A stretch of DNA of 64,000 bases from Psychrobacillus sp. OK032 (GCF_900111345.1 NZ_FOGY01000007.1:214030-278029); one strand, 5' to 3'; positions 18,218 through 27,402 are shown, numbered from the stretch's first letter. Numbers and translations are program-made. The notes: generated by a model from the sequence alone, not told the origin.

Positions 18218-18245
18218 CCTTATTCGCCTTGTTTCATCTCAGTGC

Positions 18246-18623
18246 TTATTTCAAAACATATGCAGCCAATACACTTTGCACTTTATAAATATTCAATGAT
18301 TTATTGAATTTCTTTTGAATCGGTGCCGCACTCCCCGATAACCAAATTTTCAATTCAGCATCCAAGTCTAAAGTTCCCGCTGTCTCAATTGAAAAATGTA
18401 CGACACTTTTATATGGAATGGAGTGATATTCCACTTTCTTTCCAGTCATTCCTTGCTTATCGATGAGCAATAGTCGTTTATCCGTGAACACAAAAAGATC
18501 TCGTATAAGCTTATACGCATATTCTACTTTTTCAGATGGAACTAGTAAATCCTTTAGCTCTTTTTCGACTTTATCCAGTTCTACCTCTGACGCATTCCCC
18601 ATTAAGCCATCTAAAAATCCCAT
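18246..18623 (-). CDS. PH domain-containing protein (bPH type)
   Basis: About 125 residues. After a short amphipathic start (MGFLDGLMGNASEVE) comes a bacterial pleckstrin-homology-like domain: YAYKLIRDLFVFTDKRLLLI, then HSIPYKSVVHFSIETAGTLD and a final helix. B. subtilis YvbH/YozO belong to this family; function unknown. Of two adjacent ATGs the second (18623) has AAGGAGAG at the right distance, so the first two codons are dropped. Monocistronic. Confidence 0.8.
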   Translation of the reverse strand: MGFLDGLMGNASEVELDKVEKELKDLLVPSEKVEYAYKLIRDLFVFTDKRLLLIDKQGMTGKKVEYHSIPYKSVVHFSIETAGTLDLDAELKIWLSGSAAPIQKKFNKSLNIYKVQSVLAAYVLK

Positions 18624-18752
18624 TTTCATCTCTCCTTTTTCACTAACTTTCCAGTTTCATTTAGCTATTTCTTTTTCTTCAATCATTTTACCATATAAAC
18701 ATGGCGTATATTCGAATATTCAGACTCTTGTTAGTGAGCTATACCAGGGAAG

Positions 18753-19364
18753 TTACTCCTTCTTTTCCATCACTTTAGCCATTTGTTGAGAATTTATATC
18801 TTCTTCCTCCTGGAGTTTATTAACGATATTAAGATAGTCCTTCTCATTACGATTCTGACTTAATTTATAGGCAGCTTGAACTTCGTGTATTTTAATCTTA
18901 AATCCAACAATACCTTTTAGTTCTCTTTCTATAACTTGCGGAGAAAGTTTCTCCCACAATACTGGATTATCACGATGTTGCTCATATTTTAGTAGCATCG
19001 AAGATAGTTCTTGTTTTAACTCTTCTTCATTCATAATGCTAGCTGTCCCATATACATGCACAGCTTGATAATTCCATGTTGGAACATTTTCATGCTCGTA
19101 CCAAGAGGACGAAATGTAAGCATGCGGACCCTGGAACATCACGAGCACATCCTCACTCGTTTCGAATGTTCTCCATTGTGGATTTCCATAAGCCATATGC
19201 CCGGTTATATAGAGGTCCCCATCTTTTTCACTCAATCCCAGAGGTAGATGAGTAGCAATTGGTTTGCTCTTTTTGGTTGTAACAATCGTTCCAAATGAGT
19301 TCTTTTGAACAAATTCTTTTATTTCATCAAAATCTGTAACTTTATAAAACTTTGGTATATACAT
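18753..19364 (-). CDS. paiB: FMN-binding negative transcriptional regulator, PaiB family
   Basis: 203 residues. The protein opens with MYIPKFYKVTDFDEIKEFVQ and continues with the split-barrel flavin-binding region ATHLPLGL, HMAYGNPQW and VMFQGPHAYISSSWYE, all diagnostic of PaiB. In B. subtilis PaiB acts with PaiA, an acetyltransferase, on sporulation and degradative enzyme genes; no paiA lies next to it. AGGGGGAG gives the start. Most family members bind FMN, and a direct role in transcription is not settled. The last 25 residues are charged and look unstructured. Confidence 0.88.
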   Translation of the reverse strand: MYIPKFYKVTDFDEIKEFVQKNSFGTIVTTKKSKPIATHLPLGLSEKDGDLYITGHMAYGNPQWRTFETSEDVLVMFQGPHAYISSSWYEHENVPTWNYQAVHVYGTASIMNEEELKQELSSMLLKYEQHRDNPVLWEKLSPQVIERELKGIVGFKIKIHEVQAAYKLSQNRNEKDYLNIVNKLQEEEDINSQQMAKVMEKKE

Positions 19365-19536
19365 GAATAACTCCCCCTTGTTTTGTAATTATTTGTACAA
19401 TCTGAGTTAATAGTAGTACACTAACTGACAATTAAAAAGGTACATTTTTAAATAATTACATATGTCAAAGGAGATATTTCTGAAAAGTCTCCTTTTTTCA
19501 TTGTTTTCAATGTGTGTAACAATGGGAAAGTACATA

Positions 19537-19573
19537 CAAAAAGACCGCTTGACGCTACTGCATCAAGCGGTTA
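19537..19573 (-). terminator. Intrinsic terminator
   Basis: GACCGCTTGA/TCAAGCGGTT stem; T-run on the minus strand. It ends the MFS gene at 19589. A near-identical terminator lies at 27364-27402. Confidence 0.8.
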
Positions 19574-19588
19574 AATACAAGGAAAAAC

Positions 19589-20827
19589 CTACTCAGAAAG
19601 TTCCTTCACTGTCGGCTTTCCTGCCTCTAGTAACACTTTACTGCGTCCTAAGAAGACACCTACTATTAAAATTAATATCCCAGTTCCTACGAGTAGCCAT
19701 TCAATTTTTACTGCATCCGAAATAGGACCAAAAATGAGCATTCCAATGGGCATCATAGAAGTCGAAATCATCCCAAACACACCAAATACCCTACCAAGAT
19801 AATTGCTTTCCACTTTCTCTTGGACTAAAACCATCGTTGGTGTATTGAAAATTGGCATTGTCACTCCGAATATACCCATAAAGGTTAAATAAATCCAAAA
19901 CACAGGAGTAATTCCAAGTGCAAATGTACAAACACCCATTATAATACTTGCAAATGTCATTGTATGGATTCTGTTATTAAAGCCTCCCCAAGTAGCAATA
20001 ATAGCTCCCCCTAACATCATTCCAACCGAAAAAGCTAATTCGATTGCTGTTAAGCGCCATACATCATCACCGAAGCTACGTACCACTTGAAGCGGAGTTA
20101 AAAAGGCAGCAGGTGCCATCAACACAAAGAAAAAGGCAAAAAACAGAAAAAACTGCTTTAGAAAAGCATGTTGCTTAATATATACTAATCCTTCTTTGAA
20201 ATCAGTGAAATAGCTCGTTGTTTGCTTTTCAGAAGCTTTTTCATGCACTGCAATTTTCAATAATGTCAGTAACGTGATAATCGCCAAAGCCGCAGTAACC
20301 ACATCGATAAAGAAAATAACTTCAAGTGAAGTCATCGTTAATAACGCCGCACTGACCATTGGAGATACGAACATAATAATTGCTTGAATACTTCCATTCG
20401 TTCCATTCACTTTCGTCAGTTTGTCTTCCGGAACAATTTGAGGCAAAATAGCTCCAACTGCTGGAGTTTGAATACCTGTACCTACTGCTCGAATTGCAGC
20501 CATAACAAACAGTAACCAAATTGCGTCATACCCCATTAAAAATACAATAGCAAGTATAAGTGTTGCTGTCGCAATCAAACCATCCGATAAAATGATAAGC
20601 AGCTTACGATTATAACGATCAGCCCATACTCCAGCTACTGGAGATAATATAAAAGTGGGGATAAACCCACAAAGGATAAACAACGTCATCATCATTCCTG
20701 ATTGCGTAGTTAGCGTAATATGCCACATAATCGCATATTGAACTAAAGAGGATCCAAAAAGTGATAATGTTTGGCTACCTAAAAAGATAATAATATTCCT
20801 TTTCCAGTTTTCAAATGTAGAATTCAT
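19589..20827 (-). CDS. MFS transporter, DHA3 (macrolide-efflux-like) type
   Basis: About 412 residues with twelve membrane helices. The N-terminal WKRNIIIFLGSQTLSLFGSS and the helix 2-3 loop GVWADRYNRKLLIILSD are the signature of DHA3 drug exporters such as MefA relatives. A proton-driven exporter of macrolides or other amphiphiles is likely, but clinical resistance cannot be inferred. The ATG at 20827 fits AAAAAGG better than the GTG three codons upstream. It stands alone with its own terminator. Confidence 0.8.
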   Translation of the reverse strand: MNSTFENWKRNIIIFLGSQTLSLFGSSLVQYAIMWHITLTTQSGMMMTLFILCGFIPTFILSPVAGVWADRYNRKLLIILSDGLIATATLILAIVFLMGYDAIWLLFVMAAIRAVGTGIQTPAVGAILPQIVPEDKLTKVNGTNGSIQAIIMFVSPMVSAALLTMTSLEVIFFIDVVTAALAIITLLTLLKIAVHEKASEKQTTSYFTDFKEGLVYIKQHAFLKQFFLFFAFFFVLMAPAAFLTPLQVVRSFGDDVWRLTAIELAFSVGMMLGGAIIATWGGFNNRIHTMTFASIIMGVCTFALGITPVFWIYLTFMGIFGVTMPIFNTPTMVLVQEKVESNYLGRVFGVFGMISTSMMPIGMLIFGPISDAVKIEWLLVGTGILILIVGVFLGRSKVLLEAGKPTVKELSE

Positions 20828-20925
20828 TTTATTCACGACCTTTTTATATAATTAGTTTTAGTAGGAAAATGGCAAGGTCATATTTTCTGGTAATAATTAT
20901 TATTCTTTTATGTTTTAAAGACAGC

Positions 20926-20960
20926 AAAAAAAGAGGGCAGACTCGTCCCCCTCTTTTTAA
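20926..20960 (-). terminator. Intrinsic terminator
   Basis: AAAAAGAGGGCAGACTCGTC region folding with the following CCCTCTTTTT; T-rich on both sides. Ends the candidate RNA or DinB transcript. Confidence 0.75.
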
Positions 20961-21105
20961 ATCATAAAATCAAGGTTTCCTAAAATAGACAGACCAATCC
21001 CATAGACACTGCACTTAAGCAGAGCTTTTGAACGTATTCAATTAACGGTTCAAAACTTGGATTCTAAGTCTCATTGATGCTGTCAAAAGGAAAACCTCCA
21101 TTCCA
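20926..21105 (-). ncRNA. Candidate structured RNA or leader-peptide unit
   Basis: A minus-strand segment of about 180 bases ends in a strong terminator (20926-20960, stem around AAAAAGAGGG and CCCTCTTTTT). It holds TTTTGAAC/GTTCAAAA (perfect 8-bp arms, 21027-21056) and CTGC/GCAG hairpins. At its 5' end GGAGG precedes a TTG that opens a 14-codon ORF (LTASMRLRIQVLNR). It lies downstream of the DinB gene. It could be a small RNA, a leader peptide without a gene, or a decayed element. Identity unknown. Confidence 0.3.
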
Positions 21106-21172
21106 ATATAGTGAATTCAATTTTACCATACGTATTTCAGCTATAGCAATTGTCAGAGTAAATGACTAAATA

Positions 21173-21643
21173 TTATTGCATCTCTTTTGTTGGCCCCATA
21201 ATACCAGGAACAGTTAAACCAGCTTGACGTAGTAATACAGTCATTTGGCCGCGGTGATGTGTTTGATGGTCGATTAAGCCACGTAAAAGTTTACCACGCA
21301 CTGTCGGTCCAACAAATCCAGTCACCTCTTCTAGTAACATATCATCTGTCAGCTTAGCTGCCTCCGCTTTAAATGCATCAGCCACTTTTTCATAAGCTTG
21401 CACAATTTCAGCTACATCTGTTGGTGCTGGATCATTGCGTCCAGGTGCCGGAATCTGTACACCTGCAAAATGACCATATGCTCCTGCTGCCCCTACTAAA
21501 TGCCAAGCGAGCCAACCAAGCGTACTATGTCCTTCTTCTATCGCTTGGTCTAACTTATCATTTGTGATTGCCTTAATTACTTTTAATGTTCCTGCTGCTG
21601 AAACTGTCCAATCTTCTACAAAATCCTCTACTTTACGATACAT
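21173..21643 (-). CDS. DinB family protein
   Basis: 156 residues forming a four-helix bundle. Metal ligands of the DinB/YfiT fold are in place: His in LGWLAWHLVG and the DHQTHHRGQ motif near the C-terminus. The family includes thiol-dependent S-transferases and damage-inducible proteins, but many members are uncharacterised. GGAG eight bases before ATG 21643 decides the start over a GTG three codons earlier. Short, monocistronic and widespread in Bacillales in multiple paralogues, so the specific role is unknown. Confidence 0.85.
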   Translation of the reverse strand: MYRKVEDFVEDWTVSAAGTLKVIKAITNDKLDQAIEEGHSTLGWLAWHLVGAAGAYGHFAGVQIPAPGRNDPAPTDVAEIVQAYEKVADAFKAEAAKLTDDMLLEEVTGFVGPTVRGKLLRGLIDHQTHHRGQMTVLLRQAGLTVPGIMGPTKEMQ

Positions 21644-21808
21644 ATATACCACTCCAGTTTTTATAATATATTTCTTCTTCCATCATAACTATTGGTGAAT
21701 TTGTTTGCAACAAACAAGAAAATTGTCCAAGATTTTCAGTGTTCTAGTAGAGTAGTTTCCGTTTAAGCATGCTAGAATAGTTAATATATACAAGTTATTG
21801 GAGGAAAA

Positions 21809-23053
21809 ATGATGTTAACTAATTTCGAAGAGAATTTACAAAAGTATGCAAAACTATTAGTTGCAAAAGGTATTAATGTTCAATCTGGTGATTGGGTAAA
21901 AATGACTATCACTGTTGATCAGGCACCATTAGCACGATTAATTACGAAAGAAGCATATGATTTAGGTGCTGAAAAAGTCATTATCAAATGGTCTGATGAC
22001 GAAATTAGCAAGCTGCATTATTTAAACCAGTCTACAGAAGTGTTAACAGACATCCCAGATTATGAAATCCAAGAATCCGAAGACCATGTGTTAAACCATC
22101 GTGTAAGTCGTCTCTCTATTGTATCTAGTGATCCAGGTCTACTAAACGAAGTGGATCCTGCTAAAATTGCCGCTTACCAAAACATTGCGGGAAAAGCATT
22201 CAAAGCACAACGTATAGCAACTCAAAACGATGACTTGAAATGGACTGTTGCCGCTGCAGCTGGGGCAGGTTGGGCTGCACAAGTATTCCCTGATTTAGCA
22301 ACTTCTGAAGAGCAAGTTGATGCTTTATGGGACCAAATTTTCAAAACATGCCGTGTTTATGCAGATGATCCAATTGCTGCGTGGGATGAACATAAGAAAA
22401 CGTTAAATGAAAAAGCGGCTAAATTGAATGAAATTCAGTTCGACGCATTACATTATACTGCACCGGGCACGGACTTAACTTTAGGTTTACCAAAAAACCA
22501 TATTTGGGCATGTGCAGAAAGCTATAATCCTAAAGGGGAAGAGTTTATTGCCAATATGCCTACAGAGGAAGTCTTTACTGCTCCAGATACACACCGGATG
22601 GAAGGTGTCGTACGCAGTACCAAACCACTAAGCTATGCTGGTACGCTAATTGAAGGTATTGAAGTGCATTTCAAAGATGGCAAAATTGTAGATATCTCTG
22701 CTGAAAAAGGAAATGAAACAATTAAAAAATTAGTTTTTGACAATGAAGGCGGTACAGGACTAGGTGAAGTAGCGCTTGTTCCAGATCCTTCTCCAATTTC
22801 TCAATCGGATGTTACTTTCTTCAATACATTATTTGATGAAAATGCATCTAATCACTTAGCAATCGGTTCAGCTTACCCGACTACGATTCAAGGTGGTACA
22901 AAGATGAGCCAAGAAGAATTATTAAAACATGGTATGAACACTTCCATTGTTCACGTTGACTTCATGATTGGTTCTGACAAGATGGACATCGATGGCATCA
23001 AACAAGATGGCACAGTCCTTCCAATCTTCCGTAATGGAGACTGGGCATTTTAG
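21809..23053 (+). CDS. Aminopeptidase, M29 family
   Basis: 414 residues, the full length of thermophilic-aminopeptidase (AmpS/AmpT/PepS) enzymes, which remove N-terminal residues in the cytosol using two metal ions. Expected ligands are visible in order: Glu in NMPTEEVFTAPD, Glu in GGTGLGEVALVPD, His in ENASNHLAIGSAYP, and His and Asp in VHVDFMIGSD. GGAGG precedes ATGATG, with the first ATG used. Followed by its own terminator, so single-gene. Role in peptide turnover. Confidence 0.92.
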   Translation: MMLTNFEENLQKYAKLLVAKGINVQSGDWVKMTITVDQAPLARLITKEAYDLGAEKVIIKWSDDEISKLHYLNQSTEVLTDIPDYEIQESEDHVLNHRVSRLSIVSSDPGLLNEVDPAKIAAYQNIAGKAFKAQRIATQNDDLKWTVAAAAGAGWAAQVFPDLATSEEQVDALWDQIFKTCRVYADDPIAAWDEHKKTLNEKAAKLNEIQFDALHYTAPGTDLTLGLPKNHIWACAESYNPKGEEFIANMPTEEVFTAPDTHRMEGVVRSTKPLSYAGTLIEGIEVHFKDGKIVDISAEKGNETIKKLVFDNEGGTGLGEVALVPDPSPISQSDVTFFNTLFDENASNHLAIGSAYPTTIQGGTKMSQEELLKHGMNTSIVHVDFMIGSDKMDIDGIKQDGTVLPIFRNGDWAF

Positions 23054-23157
23054 ATATTGTCCCGAACACGAACGTATAGAAGGTATCAACCAAAAATTGG
23101 GTTGGTGCTTAAGTTCAAGTACTGTTATACTAGCGTCATAACTGAATGATAAATGCA

Positions 23158-23202
23158 ATACATGGAGGAGCCTGTCACAACGGCTCCTTCATGTATTTTT
23201 TT
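23158..23202 (+). terminator. Intrinsic terminator
   Basis: ACATGGAGGAGCC stem with GGCTCCTTCATGT and eight T's, between the aminopeptidase and antiporter genes. Confidence 0.85.
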
Positions 23203-23233
23203 TGTTCAGAAAACTATTTATAGGAGGTAACTT

Positions 23234-24367
23234 GTGTTTATTTTACAAATAGTTATCATTTTACTCGCAACAAAATTAGCTGGTCAGTTAAGTATTCGGC
23301 TAGGACAACCATCTGTTTTAGGTAAAATCATAGTAGGTATTATTTTAGGTCCGGCATTACTAGGGTGGGTACAGGATACGGAGATAGTTTCTATCTTCAG
23401 TCAAATAGGAGTTCTTCTTTTAATGTTTTTAGCAGGATTAGAAACAAATTTAAAGGACTTAAACCGGAATCTAAAAGCATCAGTATTCGTTGCTATTGGT
23501 GGGATTATAGCTCCAATTATTGGTGGATACTTAGCGTCTCAATATTACGGACTATCAATGGAAGAATCAATTTTTATCGGATTACTATTATCAGCAACTT
23601 CTGTCAGTATTTCTGTTCAAACGCTAAGAGAATTGGGTTGGCTTAATAGTAAAGAGGGTTCTACTCTACTCGGTGCAGCAGTTTTAGATGATATTATTGT
23701 TGTTATTTTAATCGCGATTGCTATGAGTTTCTTTGTAGGTTCTGATGTTAGTATTGCATTATTAATCGGGAAAAAAATCTTGTTCTTTATCATCATTATT
23801 TTAGCTTCCAAATGGTTAATTCCTAGATTTATCCAAGCATTCTCTAAACTTAAAGTCACGGAAGCAACGTTAAGTGCAGGAATAATCATTTGTTTTAGCT
23901 TTGCTTACTTTGCAGAGCATCTTGGAATTGCAGGGATTATTGGAACGTTTTTCGCAGGAATTGCCATTGCTCAGACGAGATTTAAAGAAGAAATTGAGCA
24001 TAAAGTCGAACCGATTGCGTATGGATTTTTCGTTCCATTCTTCTTTGTCAGCATTGGTTTAGCAGTATCGTTTGATGGTATTGGTAACCAAGTTGGATTT
24101 ATAGTTGTTTTCTCTGTTATTGCAATTATTTCAAAGTTTATAGGTTCAGGGATTGGTGCTCGTTTATCCGGTTTCAATTCAAGATCATCTATGGGTATTG
24201 GTGCTGGAATGATTTCAAGAGGAGAAGTGGCATTAATATTAGCTGCCATAGGGCTAGAGAGTGGTCTACTACCTACTGAATACTACACAGCAATGATTAT
24301 TGTAGTAATTGTCACAACACTAGTTACCCCTCCATTATTAAAATTATTTTTTGGGAAAAAAGACTAG
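23234..24367 (+). CDS. Cation:proton antiporter, CPA2 family
   Basis: 377 residues with about twelve membrane helices of the KefB/NapA type. The N-terminus has RLGQPSVLGKIIVGIILGPA and later GVLLLMFLAGLETNLKDL, typical of Na+(K+)/H+ antiporters. The functional Asp pair is probably in AAVLDDIIVVILIA. It has no C-terminal RCK/TrkA-N domain, so it is an unregulated short form. The start is GTG, six bases after GGAGG. Role in pH or Na+ homeostasis; exact ion not known. Confidence 0.85.
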   Translation: MFILQIVIILLATKLAGQLSIRLGQPSVLGKIIVGIILGPALLGWVQDTEIVSIFSQIGVLLLMFLAGLETNLKDLNRNLKASVFVAIGGIIAPIIGGYLASQYYGLSMEESIFIGLLLSATSVSISVQTLRELGWLNSKEGSTLLGAAVLDDIIVVILIAIAMSFFVGSDVSIALLIGKKILFFIIIILASKWLIPRFIQAFSKLKVTEATLSAGIIICFSFAYFAEHLGIAGIIGTFFAGIAIAQTRFKEEIEHKVEPIAYGFFVPFFFVSIGLAVSFDGIGNQVGFIVVFSVIAIISKFIGSGIGARLSGFNSRSSMGIGAGMISRGEVALILAAIGLESGLLPTEYYTAMIIVVIVTTLVTPPLLKLFFGKKD

Positions 24368-24377
24368 AATACATCCA

Positions 24378-24422
24378 AAAAAGAGCAAGGTATTACTAAT
24401 ATACTTAGTTACCTTGCTCCCA
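24378..24422. terminator. Bidirectional terminator
   Basis: GAGCAAGGTA/TACCTTGCTC stem with a 22-base interior that also pairs partly. T-run on the minus strand. Ends tag and probably the antiporter gene. Confidence 0.75.
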
Positions 24423-24429
24423 TTAGCTA

Positions 24430-25005
24430 TTATTTTACTTTGCCATGAGAAGGATGACAAAAACAGTCCAATGTATGATCATTTACCATTCCCACAGCCT
24501 GCATATAGGAATAACAAATAGTACCCCCTACAAATTTAAATCCATCTTTTTTCAACCTCTTACTCATGTAATCACTTATTTCACTTGAAACGGGAACTTC
24601 TTTTACTGTCTTCCAGTGGTTAACGATTGGTTCACTTTCTACAAAACTCCAAATATAATTCGAAAATGTACCATGCTCTTTTTGGATGTTCAAAAAGGCC
24701 TTTGCATTTGTTACGACACTTTGAATTTTTAACTTATTTCGCACAATCCCAGCTTCTTCTCTTAATGATTGCATCTTTTCATCCGTATAAAGAACAATTT
24801 TTTCCGCTTCAAAATTATCGAACGCCTTTCGATAGTTTTCTCTTTTTTGTAAAATTGTCCACCAACTTAGACCCGCTTGTGCACCTTCTAGGCACAACAT
24901 TTCAAAAAGTAGCCTATCATCAAATACAGGTACTCCCCATTCTTTATCATGATACTCCACATATAAAGGCTCTTTTGCTGCTATCCACGCGCACCGTTCT
25001 GCCAT
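24430..25005 (-). CDS. tag: DNA-3-methyladenine glycosylase I
   Basis: 191 residues, family length. The enzyme cuts 3-methyladenine from alkylated DNA, starting base excision repair. The opening CAWIAAKEPLYVEYHDKEWG, the helix-hairpin-helix region (IVRNKLKIQSVVTNAKAF) and the C-terminal NDHTLDCFCH are all characteristic. The Cys near the N-terminus, His in YHDKEWG and the C-terminal His/Cys form the zinc site. AGGGGGAATT precedes the ATG. It has a separate terminator and no repair genes alongside. Confidence 0.92.
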   Translation of the reverse strand: MAERCAWIAAKEPLYVEYHDKEWGVPVFDDRLLFEMLCLEGAQAGLSWWTILQKRENYRKAFDNFEAEKIVLYTDEKMQSLREEAGIVRNKLKIQSVVTNAKAFLNIQKEHGTFSNYIWSFVESEPIVNHWKTVKEVPVSSEISDYMSKRLKKDGFKFVGGTICYSYMQAVGMVNDHTLDCFCHPSHGKVK

Positions 25006-25092
25006 TTGTAATTCCCCCTTGTGCCACTTATTAATTATAGTTAGATTGTACCATACGTATGTTCTATAAAATACTTACATATTGTTCATCTC

Positions 25093-25142
25093 TTGACACA
25101 TAAATATTATTGATATATGGTTATATACATAAGTGTATAACC
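25093..25142 (+). promoter_or_regulatory. Promoter with GntR (YtrA-like) operator
   Basis: TTGACA (25093-25098), a 17-base spacer, then TATGGT as a possible -10. Overlapping and following it is GGTTATATAC-ATAA-GTGTATAACC (25119-25142), a palindrome matching at 9 of 10 pairs. Placement over the start region fits autorepression by the GntR protein encoded next. Confidence 0.6.
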
Positions 25143-25181
25143 GTATAAGCGTGAAGGTTAAACAGAAAAGTGGTGAATCCA

Positions 25182-25559
25182 TTGGGCAAACTTCTCGATC
25201 AAGACAAACCAATTTATATGCAAGTTCGAGAGAAAATTGAAGACCAAATTGTAAACGACCAGTTGAAAGAAGGAGAACAGGCACCATCTACGAATCAACT
25301 AGTGGCCTTTTATAAAATCAATCATGCCACTGTATCGAAAGGGGTCAATCAGTTGGTCGATGAAGGAATTCTTTTTAAAAAGCGAGGAATTGGGATGTTT
25401 GTTGCAGAAGGGGCTAAAAAGAAGCTCATTCAAAAACGAAAAGATGCATTTGTAGATGATTATATTGTTGGGTTAGTACAAGAAGCAGAAAAATTAGGAA
25501 TCTCCGAGCACGAAATTGTTGAATTCATCCAAAAAATAAAAGGAAGTGAAAGAGCATGA
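25182..25559 (+). CDS. GntR family regulator, YtrA subfamily
   Basis: About 126 residues: a GntR winged helix (KPIYMQVREKIEDQIVNDQL, then APSTNQLVAFYKINHATVSK) and a short two-helix tail instead of an effector domain, which is the YtrA class. GTG codons at 25170 and 25173 lie within the GGTG that serves as ribosome binding site for the TTG at 25182, so TTG is the probable start. It overlaps the ABC ATPase gene by four bases (ATGA). YtrA-type repressors control ABC transporters that respond to cell-wall antibiotics. Confidence 0.85.
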   Translation: MGKLLDQDKPIYMQVREKIEDQIVNDQLKEGEQAPSTNQLVAFYKINHATVSKGVNQLVDEGILFKKRGIGMFVAEGAKKKLIQKRKDAFVDDYIVGLVQEAEKLGISEHEIVEFIQKIKGSERA

Positions 25560-26428
25560 CATTAACTATAGAAGGAACGGACTTAAGTTTAGCTTATGGA
25601 TATCATCATGCGTTAAAAAATTTATCGTTCCGATTAAGTGAGAACAAAATTTATGGATTCTTGGGGAGAAATGGAGCCGGAAAAACCTCCCTTCTTTCTA
25701 TACTAGCTTCATTTCGCGAGCAAACATCCGGTTCCCTTACTATTGATGGAAAAGCACCATTTGAAAATCCACATGTAATGCAGCAAGTAGCATTTATATA
25801 CAGTAAAGATTATAAAGACGAATCTGATAACGTAAAAGAAATGCTCGAGAGTGTAGAAAGATACCGTCCACATTTTGATGGGGAATACGCACAGTATCTT
25901 ATTCAAAAGTTTAATCTACCATTGGATAAAAAAATAAAGGAATTTTCCAAAGGGATGCAATCCGCGCTCAATGTCACCATCGGATTAGCTTGTCGAGCAC
26001 CAATTACGATATTCGACGAAGCATATTTAGGAATGGATGCACCAACAAGGGAAATCTTTTATCAAGCATTATTAGAAGATCAAGCAAAGCATCCACGAAT
26101 AATGATTATTTCCACACATCTTGTCTCTGAAATGGATTATCTGTTCGATGAAGTTCTTATTTTGCATAAAGGAAGCGTTGTTTTGCAGGAAGAATACGAA
26201 TCCCTTATAACAAAAGGAGTATCTATTACCGGAGCGGCAAACGAAGTAGATGAGTTTGTTCAATCCATGAAACTATTAAATGTTCAGCAGCTAGGTAATA
26301 CAAAATCTGTCATGGTTTATGGAGAGCTAACAGACAGAGAACGAAAACATGCACAACAAAGAGGACTTGAAGTTGGTCCCATTTCTTTACAGGATTTGTT
26401 TATCCATTTAACAGAGGAGGGAAACTAA
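25556..26428 (+). CDS. ABC transporter ATP-binding protein
   Basis: 290 residues. Walker A is GRNGAGKT (residues 37-44), the signature region is EFSKGMQSALN, Walker B is ITIFDEAYLGMD and the H-loop is STHLVSEM, so the nucleotide site is complete. The last 80 residues form a small regulatory domain. Start codon overlaps the GntR stop. It pairs with the permease that starts two bases after its stop. By analogy with YtrB/BcrA it may take part in sensing or resisting envelope-active peptides; the substrate is inferred only. Confidence 0.88.
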   Translation: MTLTIEGTDLSLAYGYHHALKNLSFRLSENKIYGFLGRNGAGKTSLLSILASFREQTSGSLTIDGKAPFENPHVMQQVAFIYSKDYKDESDNVKEMLESVERYRPHFDGEYAQYLIQKFNLPLDKKIKEFSKGMQSALNVTIGLACRAPITIFDEAYLGMDAPTREIFYQALLEDQAKHPRIMIISTHLVSEMDYLFDEVLILHKGSVVLQEEYESLITKGVSITGAANEVDEFVQSMKLLNVQQLGNTKSVMVYGELTDRERKHAQQRGLEVGPISLQDLFIHLTEEGN

Positions 26429-26429
26429 G

Positions 26430-27209
26430 ATGAAGCAAAAAGCAATTTATCCCAAAGTCGCCACGGATTTGTTTTGGGTTCAATTTTTTTGGGCTTTTGG
26501 TTTTTTAGGTGTCCTTCTTGTAGTTCAAATCATTAAAACTATACTCTCTACTACTAAGGGAATTGAAATGAACGATTATTTTGATGCAGTTTTTATTGCC
26601 GCTAATATTTTTATGCTTGTTATTGGCATTATTTCTACTTACGGATTCCTTCCTTACTATGTTAGCAATGGAGTCACAAGAAAAGATTATTTTAAAGGAT
26701 CTGCAATAGCTTCTGTTGGTCTTTCGATTACTATTCCGATAATAGCTAGCATAGTATCTGTAATCCAAATTTTTCTAGTAAATTTAATAAATCTTTCTAT
26801 TCTAAAGGATAGCTCATTCGACAATAATGCTGGAGCGGAAGGTAGTATTATTGGAGAGATTATTCTCTCGATTATATTCACCCCTTTTGTGGACCTGCAA
26901 AGTAATTGGCTTTTAGCTATTTTCGTCTTTGCTTTAAATATTTTTATATACTATCTAGTCGGTTGGTTGATTGGCTCTGGATTTTATCGATTTGGTGTTC
27001 TATTTGGCTTAATCAGTATTATCATCGCTTTTTTAATTATCTATGCACAGGATTTACTCTTAAGCATTGCATTAGACTTACCTGTCCAAGATATGTTTGC
27101 AACCTTGGATTTTCCCATATATGTGTCCGTAATAGGCATTTTCGTTCTTATCGCAATTACTTTATGGATGATACGCCAACTGACGAAACGTGTAGCCGTT
27201 AAAATGTAA
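26430..27209 (+). CDS. ABC transporter permease
   Basis: 259 residues with six membrane helices. The cytoplasmic loop after helix 2 reads LPYYVSNGVTRKDYFKGSA, which is the coupling region seen in ABC-2 type permeases of YtrC/BcrB-like systems. GGAGG precedes the ATG, with almost no gap after the ATPase gene. Third gene of the GntR-ABC-permease operon. No further permease follows, so the complex is probably two ATPases with two copies of this subunit. Confidence 0.8.
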   Translation: MKQKAIYPKVATDLFWVQFFWAFGFLGVLLVVQIIKTILSTTKGIEMNDYFDAVFIAANIFMLVIGIISTYGFLPYYVSNGVTRKDYFKGSAIASVGLSITIPIIASIVSVIQIFLVNLINLSILKDSSFDNNAGAEGSIIGEIILSIIFTPFVDLQSNWLLAIFVFALNIFIYYLVGWLIGSGFYRFGVLFGLISIIIAFLIIYAQDLLLSIALDLPVQDMFATLDFPIYVSVIGIFVLIAITLWMIRQLTKRVAVKM

Positions 27210-27210
27210 A

Positions 27211-27270
27211 AACGTTCCCTGAGTCACGCAAACACAGAAGCTATTCTGAATGGCATGACGCGGGGAACAT
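27211..27270 (+). other. Long imperfect hairpin after the ABC operon
   Basis: GTTCCCTGAGTCACGC near 27213 is roughly complementary to GACGCGGGGAAC near 27258. There is no T-run directly after. It may be an inefficient terminator or a structured 3' end. Confidence 0.3.
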
Positions 27271-27363
27271 TCAAAAGTTACGCGCATCGTCCAGTTCTTT
27301 GTGATCCTCCCTATTCTCTTTAAATTACGGAATTCGTATTGGCATTAAATCCAAATGAGTACA

Positions 27364-27402
27364 ATAAAAAGACCGCTTGATGATAGTGCATCAAACGGTC
27401 AA
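27364..27402 (-). terminator. Intrinsic terminator
   Basis: GACCGCTTGA/TCAAACGGTC stem, T-run on the minus strand; ends the RraA gene. Close copy of the terminator at 19537-19573. Confidence 0.75.
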
